Assembly: GCA_030824255.1 (NCBI GenBank)
Contig: JAVBYB010000176.1
Span: 1-9,182, forward strand
Origin: a bacterium
GTDB taxonomy: Bacteria; Pseudomonadota; Alphaproteobacteria; Caulobacterales; Hyphomonadaceae
DNA length: 9,182 bases
Reading direction: 5' to 3'
Shown: in pieces, positions 1 to 6,600 of the stretch
How positions within the stretch are numbered: position 1 is the first letter of the stretch
Layout: each line of letters starts with the position of its first letter
Translations under genes and position numbers: made by a program
The notes under the pieces: generated by a model
The model's database searches: none
Seen by the model: the letters and a program-made list of their open reading frames with translations, nothing else
Told to the model about the DNA's origin: nothing

Positions 1-763
1 GTGCTGTACGCGTCGTCGGATCAATCACATCCGTGAGGGAGGTGATTTTTCCTCGCGCACCGCCAGAGAACTCGATGAGGTCGCCAATCGAAATGGACCC
101 GATAAGCTGCTGCGGCATCTGCAACTCGATCCACATGTCCTTGGTGGTCGTTATTGACGTAAGTGTCGTCATGGCCTCCACGGTGTCGCCAACCTGCGCA
201 ACGAAGGCGCCCACCCGGCCAGCAACTGGAGCGTGGAGGATGTAACCGCCCGTGCCATTGGCTTGTTTCGCAAAGGTTGGGGCCAGCGCAGACGATTCGG
301 CGACAATTGCCCGTGCACGCTCAGCGCGGGATCGAGCCTCTTCAACGGATCCCTTGGTGACCAGACCGCCAGCCAGAAGTTCCTTCTGACGCTGCAATGC
401 TGTTTCGGCGGCACGAACTTCTGCCAAGGCTTGTGCGTGCAAGGAAGCCGTCGCAGCGAAGTCGCGACTGGACATCGAAACAAGCGGGTCGCCCACCTTC
501 ACAATAGCTCCGGGAACCACATGCAGCTTTGTGATAGCGCCCGAGAATGAAGCCACGGCCGCACGTACAGCGCTGGGCGCTCGCTTTACACGGCCAACCA
601 TCTCGACAAGCACCACATCCTCGGCACGCGCGATTTGCTGCGAAACAATGCCCAGGCGTTCCTGCTGCTGGGAGGAGACAGAGATTGCAGCACGGCTATC
701 TGCCGCCGCTGTCTGAGAAAGCGCGAGCCCGATTGCGACGAGCGGGAGAGAGAATGATCGCAT
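1..763 (-). CDS. RND-type efflux periplasmic adaptor subunit (HlyD/CusB-like membrane fusion protein), partial at its C-terminus
   Basis: This gene encodes the N-terminal 254 residues of a periplasmic adaptor that would link an inner-membrane RND pump to an outer-membrane channel; the rest lies beyond the left edge. Residues 1-21 form a signal peptide (MRSFSLPLVAIGLALSQTAA, then Ala-Asp). Residues 32-47 (QQQERLGIVSQQI) resemble the opening strand of CusB/CzcB-type adaptors. Residues about 68-98 form the first half of a lipoyl domain (GAITKLHVVPGAIVKVGDPL). Residues about 103-165 form a charged, Ala/Glu/Arg-rich alpha-hairpin, with a turn near LLAGGLVTKGSV. Residues 173-196 form the second lipoyl half (ILHAPVAGRVGAFVAQVGDTV). 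A beta-barrel follows, with the family-typical ending TDVIDPTTRT. The ATG at 761-763 was chosen because the signal peptide follows it directly; the Shine-Dalgarno match is weak. It is divergent from the two-component operon. The metal-efflux subgroup is likely, but the substrate cannot be read from this part. Confidence 0.9.
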   Translation of the reverse strand, partial: MRSFSLPLVAIGLALSQTAAADSRAAISVSSQQQERLGIVSQQIARAEDVVLVEMVGRVKRAPSAVRAAVASFSGAITKLHVVPGAIVKVGDPLVSMSSRDFAATASLHAQALAEVRAAETALQRQKELLAGGLVTKGSVEEARSRAERARAIVAESSALAPTFAKQANGTGGYILHAPVAGRVGAFVAQVGDTVEAMTTLTSITTTKDMWIELQMPQQLIGSISIGDLIEFSGGARGKITSLTDVIDPTTRTA

Positions 764-859
764 TTTTTTCTGCCCGCTTGTCCGAGGTGTCGATCGTAAT
801 TGACGTATGCAGTCGTCGCTTGAGTTTTGCGTCGACAAGGCAGGGGATGAAGCAGAGCG

Positions 860-876
860 CTGACACCAGTCTGACA
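860..876. promoter_or_regulatory. Putative response-regulator box (direct repeat, 11-bp period) upstream of the efflux adaptor gene
   Basis: CTGACA occurs at 860-865 and again at 871-876, exactly 11 bp apart. One helical turn between direct half-sites is the usual spacing for paired binding of OmpR/PhoB-family regulators. The box lies about 97 bp upstream of the adaptor start codon at 763. The same half-site recurs upstream of the two-component operon and of the peroxidase gene. Assignment to the neighbouring regulator is inference. Confidence 0.5.
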
Positions 877-991
877 GATTCATGGGGCTACCTATCCAGT
901 CGTCTGTGTACGGCCTATGCCGACGAAAATCTGGCAAGCGGTCGCCTCAAGACCTCGGTTGTCATCAATGTAGGTGAGGCTGGCGGCGGTC

Positions 992-1018
992 GGGGGCCGC
1001 CACGAAATGGCGGCCCCC
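992..1018. repeat. Perfect 10-bp GC-rich inverted repeat (hairpin)
   Basis: GGGGGCCGCC (992-1001) and GGCGGCCCCC (1009-1018) are exact reverse complements around a 7-nt loop, ACGAAAT. An outer CGGTC (987-991) can pair with GACCG (1026-1030) across a 7-nt bulge. No T-run follows on either strand, so it is not a standard intrinsic terminator. It sits in the middle of the divergent intergenic region. Possible roles are a transcriptional insulator, a small RNA end or a dispersed repeat. Confidence 0.7.
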
Positions 1019-1172
1019 GCCGTCCGACCGGAACTTTGACGGTAGGTGGGGCCATACCCGTCATCGCGCGGCCGAATACACAGGTCGGGTTCTGAGACTG
1101 CGAGCAAGACGCAGGAGCGACCAACCCGTAACTGCCGCTGGCGATTGCATAGCGCACGTTCATAATTCTGGC

Positions 1173-1200
1173 TTGAAGCTGTCCTGAAACGAATCTGACT
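1173..1200 (+). promoter_or_regulatory. Putative response-regulator box, three half-sites, upstream of the two-component operon
   Basis: Three half-sites follow at a strict 11-bp period: TTGAAG (1173-1178), CTGAAA (1184-1189) and CTGACT (1195-1200). The last two match the CTGA(A/C) consensus seen at 860 and 3465; the first is a weaker match. They lie just upstream of the presumed core promoter of the response-regulator gene, which suggests autoregulation. This is inference from pattern and position. Confidence 0.5.
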
Positions 1201-1206
1201 GCTGGA

Positions 1207-1223
1207 TTTCAGGTTCATTTCAG
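1207..1223 (-). promoter_or_regulatory. Putative response-regulator box (inverted orientation) overlapping the operon's -35 region
   Basis: ATTTCAG occurs at 1206-1212 and 1217-1223, 11 bp apart. Read on the minus strand this is CTGAAAT-N4-CTGAAAT, the same half-site as the neighbouring boxes in the opposite direction. With a -10 at 1234-1239, the expected -35 position (1211-1216) falls inside the box. That position is a poor match to TTGACA, as expected for a promoter that depends on a bound regulator or is repressed by one. The two orientations may also serve the two divergent directions. Confidence 0.5.
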
Positions 1224-1233
1224 TTTCGCAGGC

Positions 1234-1239
1234 TATAGA
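1234..1239 (+). promoter_or_regulatory. Possible -10 element of the two-component operon
   Basis: TATAGA matches four of six positions of the sigma-70 -10 consensus. It lies 30 bp before the GTG start at 1269 and 10 bp after the end of the regulator box. The transcription start would be near 1246, giving a short leader. No convincing -35 hexamer is present. Confidence 0.35.
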
Positions 1240-1268
1240 GCCAGGTCAGAGATGGGGGCGCACATTCC

Positions 1269-1922
1269 GTGCATGTGTTGTTGGTCGAGGATGATCATGA
1301 TCTCGCCGCGCGTACCAAGCGCGGCCTGACTCAAGCCGGATTTGTCGTGGAGTTGGCGGTCGATGGCGACGATGGCCTGGAACTCGGTATGCAACCTCAG
1401 ATTGAGGTCATAATTCTCGATCTGGGATTGCCAGGCAGGCCAGGCTTGGAGGTCCTCAAAGAGTGGCGTTCACGCGGCGTTGCGACGCCAGTCCTGGTTC
1501 TCACAGCCCGCGGCACATGGATTGACAAGGTAGGCGGCCTAAATGAGGGCGCTGACGACTATCTTACCAAGCCATTTCACATGCCCGAACTTGTGGCTCG
1601 TCTTCATGCGTTGAAGCGGCGGGGGTGGGGACGGGCGTCAAACCTTCTCACTCACGATGACATCACCATCAACCTTGGAACGGGCGAGGTCTTCGTCGGT
1701 GAAAAAGCGCTTGATCTGACGTCCCTTGAGCTTCGGATGCTCAAGTATTTCATGAATCGCCCGAGGCACGTGATTTCGCAAACCGAACTGGTCGAGCATC
1801 TCTACAACATAGAGGACATGCGCGAGTCGAACACCATCGAGGTGTACATTGGACGCCTTCGCCGGAAGATCGGAGCGGAGAAGATCAAGACTCTCCGCGG
1901 GATGGGCTACAGGTTCGGCTGA
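1269..1922 (+). CDS. OmpR/PhoP-family two-component response regulator
   Basis: This 217-residue cytoplasmic DNA-binding regulator has the usual length and two-domain layout. The receiver domain (1-115) has the acidic pair D8/D9, the phospho-acceptor D51 in IILDLGLPG, the switch residues T79 and Y98, and the conserved K101 in YLTKPF. The C-terminal winged-helix domain (about 125-217) contains the recognition-helix region SNTIEVYIGRLRRKI and ends in the family-typical TLRGMGYRFG. The GTG at 1269 gives the classic N-terminus MHVLLVEDD; a G-rich stretch (1253-1258) lies 10 nt upstream. It is followed after 3 bp by its sensor kinase. It most resembles the PmrA/QseB/PhoP branch. Regulators of this class bind direct half-sites about 11 bp apart, and such boxes lie upstream of this gene, of the adaptor gene and of the peroxidase gene. 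Confidence 0.96.
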   Translation: MHVLLVEDDHDLAARTKRGLTQAGFVVELAVDGDDGLELGMQPQIEVIILDLGLPGRPGLEVLKEWRSRGVATPVLVLTARGTWIDKVGGLNEGADDYLTKPFHMPELVARLHALKRRGWGRASNLLTHDDITINLGTGEVFVGEKALDLTSLELRMLKYFMNRPRHVISQTELVEHLYNIEDMRESNTIEVYIGRLRRKIGAEKIKTLRGMGYRFG

Positions 1923-1925
1923 AAA

Positions 1926-3278
1926 ATGCGCGCGTTCGAGTCCCTGCGTTTTCGTCTGGCTGCCGCGGCTGCGGTCTGGCTGGTTATAGCGCTGACGCTG
2001 GGCTACTTCGCCTTCTCGTTTATTTTCCGTACGCAAGTGGAAGCTCAGTTCGATGAGGAGCTTGAGGTGCACGTCGCCGAGATCGAGCGGATTGCGCGCT
2101 TCAACCGGCAGGGCGCCGCCGTCGAGCGTCTGCCATTCAGCGATCCACGATACGAAGAGCGTGACTCCGGATTCTATTGGGAAGTCGCAGACGGAGACAG
2201 CGTTCTTTTCGCTAGTGGCTCGCTGGATGGACGTCGCATAGGGCCGCTTCCGCAGGACAAGAGCGTCCGCGGCAAGCCTTCCATCGAAGAAGTGGAGGGG
2301 CCGACGGGGCCCATGATCATTATTGCTGCGTATGGGCCTGAGGAAGAGGGTGGTTACCGCTTTACGGTCGGAACAGACATTCCCCATGTCGAAGCCGCCA
2401 TTCGGGAATTCGATAGCACCTTGTTTGTCGCGCTTCTCTCGCTGGGCGGGATGCTGCTGGCGACCGTTCTTGGTCTAATAACGTTTGGCCTTGCCCCGTT
2501 TTCGCGACTCGCGCGGGCTATGCGTGAGGTGCGTTCGGGCGCTACACAGTCAGTCGATGGGCGCTACCCGACAGAGGTGCAGCCGCTCGTGACCGAACTC
2601 AACTCTCTTATAAAGGGTCAGCGGGAGTCGCTTCAGCGGGCGCGGGCCCAGGCCGGAAACCTGGCGCATGCACTCAAGAGCCCTCTTGCAATCCTTGCGG
2701 ACGAGGCGTTTCAGCTTGACTTGAGGGGCGAGAAGGAAGCTGGATCGGCAATCGCGGGCCAATGCAAGGCGATGCAGGTCCACATCGACCATCATATCGC
2801 TCGTGCGCGAGCGCAAGCGGTCTCCAAACTGCCTGGCACTCGATCCAATGTTGCAGAGAACATAGCGAGCATAGTCACAGCGCTCGCCCGGCTGCATATC
2901 CAACGCGGAATCCAGGTCGAACAAAACCTTGATCGCGAATTGCAGGTAGCAATGGATGGGCAGGACTTCGCGGAGCTGGTCGCGAACCTTGTCGACAACG
3001 CGTACAAGTTCGCCCGTGCGCGAATTGTAATTACAGCACAGGCGCTCGACGACAACTATCTCCGCGTATCGATTGAGGATGATGGCCCTGGGCTTCCACC
3101 TCAGGCGCGAGAGATTGTGTTTGCGCCGGGCATTCGCCTCGATGAGACGCGGCCAGGTACCGGCCTTGGCTTGTCTATCGTGCGCGATCTGCTCGAGCTT
3201 TACAAAGGCGAGATCGATCTCGGAACCGCATCAGTCGGCGGCCTCGCCGCTACACTCAAGGTGCCACGGCACAAATAG
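1926..3278 (+). CDS. PhoQ-like sensor histidine kinase
   Basis: This 450-residue inner-membrane kinase would phosphorylate the upstream regulator. Transmembrane helix 1 spans about residues 11-34. A periplasmic sensor of about 130 residues follows, rich in acidic residues (for example EEVE at 121-124 and EEE at 139-141). Transmembrane helix 2 spans about 164-188, then a HAMP-like linker. The H-box is LAHALKSPLAIL with phospho-acceptor H248; this HxLK(S/T)PLA form is typical of the PhoQ branch, unlike the commoner HELRTPL. The ATPase domain has the N-box NLVDNAYKF (N358), G1 EDDGPGL (D386, G389) and G2 GTGLGLSIV (411-419). All catalytic motifs look intact. The ATG follows the regulator's stop after 3 bp, so the two are probably co-transcribed. 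An acidic PhoQ-like sensor suggests divalent cations, low pH or cationic peptides as the signal, but that is family-based inference. Confidence 0.95.
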   Translation: MRAFESLRFRLAAAAAVWLVIALTLGYFAFSFIFRTQVEAQFDEELEVHVAEIERIARFNRQGAAVERLPFSDPRYEERDSGFYWEVADGDSVLFASGSLDGRRIGPLPQDKSVRGKPSIEEVEGPTGPMIIIAAYGPEEEGGYRFTVGTDIPHVEAAIREFDSTLFVALLSLGGMLLATVLGLITFGLAPFSRLARAMREVRSGATQSVDGRYPTEVQPLVTELNSLIKGQRESLQRARAQAGNLAHALKSPLAILADEAFQLDLRGEKEAGSAIAGQCKAMQVHIDHHIARARAQAVSKLPGTRSNVAENIASIVTALARLHIQRGIQVEQNLDRELQVAMDGQDFAELVANLVDNAYKFARARIVITAQALDDNYLRVSIEDDGPGLPPQAREIVFAPGIRLDETRPGTGLGLSIVRDLLELYKGEIDLGTASVGGLAATLKVPRHK

Positions 3279-3464
3279 AAAATGGATGTTTTTCGCGAAA
3301 GATAAAACTGCCGGTCTGTCAGGCATTTTATATAATGCGACTTCTCCATATGTATTCTAGGGGTCTCCGTCTGGCAGCCGTGCGAAGTACTGCGCCTACG
3401 GCACAATTAGCCCCAACTGCCAAAAAGTAGCGATTTTCTGGTGTGAGCGCCGCGGCGTTCGGAT

Positions 3465-3503
3465 CTGAACGCAATCTGAAGTTCATATTTAAAGTTGCTG
3501 AAG
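3465..3503 (+). promoter_or_regulatory. Putative response-regulator box cluster upstream of the peroxidase gene
   Basis: CTGAAC (3465-3470) and CTGAAG (3476-3481) are 11 bp apart. A further CTGAAG (3498-3503) lies 22 bp after the second, so all three are on the same helical face. The first two end 3 bp before the expected -35 position of the TATAAT at 3508-3513, a placement typical of activation by OmpR/PhoB-type regulators. The half-site is the same as in front of the two-component operon and the efflux adaptor gene. The third copy would fall in the promoter spacer and may be fortuitous. Confidence 0.55.
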
Positions 3504-3507
3504 TAAA

Positions 3508-3513
3508 TATAAT
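3508..3513 (+). promoter_or_regulatory. Putative -10 element of the peroxidase promoter
   Basis: A perfect TATAAT. The -35 position 17 bp upstream (3485-3490, ATATTT) is a poor match to TTGACA, consistent with an activator-dependent promoter that uses the boxes just upstream. The transcription start would be near 3520, giving an untranslated leader of about 150 nt. Confidence 0.4.
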
Positions 3514-3669
3514 CGTAGGATGATTTATCGCGTTACGGGACGTCCTTATAAAGTAATACTTGTGTGTGCGGTGAATCAAATTCTAAAGCATATGTTAATA
3601 TGTTAGTTCCGCCTCCACAGGGGCATGCGTTTTCGATCCCATTGTGGGAGCGATTTCCTGCCAAGTGGG

Positions 3670-6600
3670 ATGGCAACGATGACAACGCTCAAGGGTTTCT
3701 CCTTCAATTTTTCTGATCTCGCCTTCATGCGGGACCAGATCCGCTTCCGGCCTTTGTTCGATGCGGACGGCAAGGCGATCGTCAACTGGAGCGGGGTTGG
3801 CCCGATCTATGACGCTGCCGGGAGTCTGATCTGGGATGGTGTTGGCATGACTGCCTCCGAAGCGGTGTCTGCCTTTGGAGTGTCGTTCAACACCTACACC
3901 TCGTCGCAAGGACTACGTAACATCGATGGTCTTGCGAACAACCTGTTCAATCCGGAATGGGGCAACACCGATCTGCCGTTCATGCAGCGGACGAGAGTCA
4001 TCTTCGACAAATATCTGAAGCCGTTGGACGCATCCGATCCCAATGCATTCTACGCCGCAAAATTTGCCGTCGCCCCCAATCCACCACTCGCTGACTACAC
4101 GAAGACCGCTGAGAATCTGACTGAGGCAAATGTAACCGATTACACGCCGCGCATGATCAGCCGCACCGTGACCACCGCTGGCGTCACGTTCGAGACGCAG
4201 CCCGGCAGCACACATCTCGTCAAGGATGCCAACGGATATACTGCGGTCTCTGACTATGGGATGCTCCAGTCGCTTGGTCAGCAGGACGCCCGGCCGAGCG
4301 TGAGCGAGGATGGCAGCGCCAACAACGAGTGGTTCATCGGCGGCACAAACCCTGGCGTTGCGCCGGTCAACGGCTGGTTTGTTCTGTTTGGCCAGTTCTT
4401 CGACCACGGTCTCGACTTTGTGGGAAAGGGCGCTGATGGCACCAAGATCACCATCACGCTGTCACCTGACGATCCCATGTACGGCGTCATCGACCCGACG
4501 AGCGGCCGGCCTGCGACGAAGATCGTTATCTCGCGCGCCGACGTCAGCGGCTTTGCTGAGGATGGGACGGCCCAATGGGTCAACCATGCATCACCCTATA
4601 TCGACCAGAGCCAAACCTACGGCTCACATGCGGCCGTCACCGAGCTGCTGCGCGAATGGATCATGGATCCGGTGTCCGGTTCCTGGAAGCCGGGCATGGC
4701 CATGCTGGACGGGGCCACAAGTGCGGCGTGGACGAATGCGTGGGGTGAGATAACCAGCGCCACGCTGCCAACGCTGAACGAGCTTCGGGCTCACCTGCTT
4801 TCGACGGGACGTGACGATCTTGCCTGGGAGGATGTGCTCAATCTTCGACAGCGTGGCGCTGACGGAGATGTTGTCGACAGCGACGCGTCCACCGATGGCG
4901 TGCAGGGTACAGGAACGGGAGCGGCTCTCCTGCTCGACATGAACCCGCGATTTGATGCAGCGCATTTTGCCAATGCTCTGAATCCCGATTCAGGCGCGGC
5001 GTTCGACGCCAATATCCTGACCTTGGCGACCGCTGCCCAGGATCTGGGCTGCTCATTTGGCTATGACGAGAACGCGGGCACGATCTATCTTGATATACCC
5101 GCCGGCATGATGGGGCCGGGGAGCGCGGCCACCCAGTTCACCGGGGCGAGTGCACTCTATTTCTGGGTCAATTTCGGCGACTTCAGCATCAAGAACACGA
5201 TGGCGCTGGGGCCAACAATTCTTCCGGTCAACGAGAGCGTCCACGATGCGGTAAGCGATCTTCTGCTTGCGGCGGTCGGAGATCACTACATTGCCGGAGA
5301 CGGCCGTGCGAACGAGAACATCGGCTTGACGGCGGTGCACCATGTCTTTCACGAGGAGCACAACTATCAGGTTCGCAACATAATTGAGGCGATCAAAGCT
5401 CAGGATGCAAGAGAAGTCGCCCTCGACGAGGCCGGAACCTACGCGCACGACGTGCTGCACGACTGGCAGGTAAACACGGGCGAGCAGGATGCCAGCGGCA
5501 ACTACATCCATGCCGGCGGTGCGATTGCCTGGGATCACGAGAAAATCTTCCAGGCCGCGAAGATGACGGTGGAAATGGAGTATCAGCACACGGCTGTGGA
5601 CCAGTTCGCGCGCACTATCACGCCAAACCTGCATGAGTTCGTTGGCTACAATTCGGGGGAGAATGCGACGATCTCACTCGACTTCTCCCAGGTGGCGTAT
5701 CGGTTCGGCCACAGCACCTTGCGGGAATCAATCGACGTACTGGACCCCACCGGCAGTCTCTCGGGCGCCGTGATGCGCATTGCGCTGGAGAAGGCGTTCC
5801 TCTCGCCGGAGAAGTTCGCGGAGCTCGGAGCAGGCGCCATCGCGATGGGAATGACGCACCAGCAAGCCAACGAGGTTGATGAGTTTCTCACGCCGGCCCT
5901 CAATCAGGGCCTGCTCGGTCAACCTCTCGACCTCGCGGCGATCAATATCGCGCGTGGCCGGGATCTGGGTATCCCGACGTTGAATGACATGCGCGAGGCG
6001 CTGCAACTCACACGCTATGCAAGCTGGGCCGACTTTGGCGCCAACGTGATCCATCCGGACAATCTGGTGAACTTCATTGCCGCCTATTCGTTCGATGGCG
6101 ACGTCGCACGCGCGAGCGCTATTCTCGCGCTGGCAAGCAATGAAATGTCCACTGGTGATGCGTCAAACGTCTGGGGCTACACAGTTGAGCAGGCGATCAA
6201 TTTCCTGAACAACTCTGACGGCGCACTTTTCGGCGTGGATGGTTTCGAGAAGATCGATTGCTGGCTCGGCGGCTTGGCGGAAATTCACGTCACAGGCGGG
6301 CTTCTTGGCGAAACCTTCGACACAATCTTTGTCGACCAGATTGGCCGTCTGATGGACGGTGACCGTTTCTACTATCTGCAGCGCCTGTCCAACATCAACT
6401 ACGGCCAGGAGATTATCGACGAGCAATTCAAGGACATCATCGAGCGCACGACGGGTGCACGCCATCTCAATGGCTCGGCTTTCGCCTATGCCGATCAGTA
6501 TCTGGATCTCGCGGCCGACGCGAATGCTGATGCGGATATTGCAGCCGCAACGGCGGCGCTGGAAACAGCTCAGCTTGGCTACGACAACGCTGTGACGGTA

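Larger units (their letters stand above)
764..1268. other. Divergent intergenic region between the efflux adaptor and the two-component operon
   Basis: This 505-bp stretch separates two divergent genes. It holds three putative regulator boxes (860-876, 1173-1200, 1207-1223), a perfect GC-rich hairpin (992-1018) and a possible -10 element for the operon (1234-1239). Several short open frames cross it, among them 82 codons at 915-1163 and 108 codons at 892-1218, both on the minus strand. None has a convincing ribosome binding site, signal peptide or recognisable domain. I do not call any of them a gene, but a small unrecognised gene cannot be excluded. Confidence 0.6.
3279..3669. other. AT-richer intergenic region upstream of the peroxidase gene
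   Basis: These 391 bp between the kinase stop and the peroxidase start are visibly richer in A and T than the flanking genes. They contain a palindrome TTTCGCGAAA (3291-3300), a TATAAT at 3331-3336, a regulator-box cluster (3465-3503), a TATAAT at 3508-3513, a palindrome GGACGTCC (3538-3545), a tandem TATGTTA (3591-3597 and 3599-3605) and a small hairpin TCCCA-TTG-TGGGA (3637-3649) near the start codon. No terminator with a T-run is evident after the kinase gene. No open frame here looks coding. Confidence 0.6.

Noticed and set aside
992..1018. Intrinsic terminator
   Set aside because: The stem is strong, but no T-run follows on either strand and it is not next to the end of a recognised gene.
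547..1095. Plus-strand open frame of 182 codons crossing the adaptor start and the intergenic hairpin
   Set aside because: It is antisense to the adaptor N-terminus, whose signal peptide and lipoyl motifs are clear, and shows no domain or ribosome site.
1638..2387. Minus-strand open frame of 249 codons
   Set aside because: It overlaps the regulator and kinase genes, both of which have complete family motifs. Its own translation resembles no family I recognise.
3331..3336. TATAAT as the peroxidase promoter
   Set aside because: No -35 match and no regulator box at the right distance; it sits in an AT-rich run and is over 330 bp from the start codon. Kept only as a weak alternative.
3591..3605. 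Tandem TATGTTA as an operator or attachment site
   Set aside because: Two 7-bp copies in AT-rich DNA are too short to support a function.
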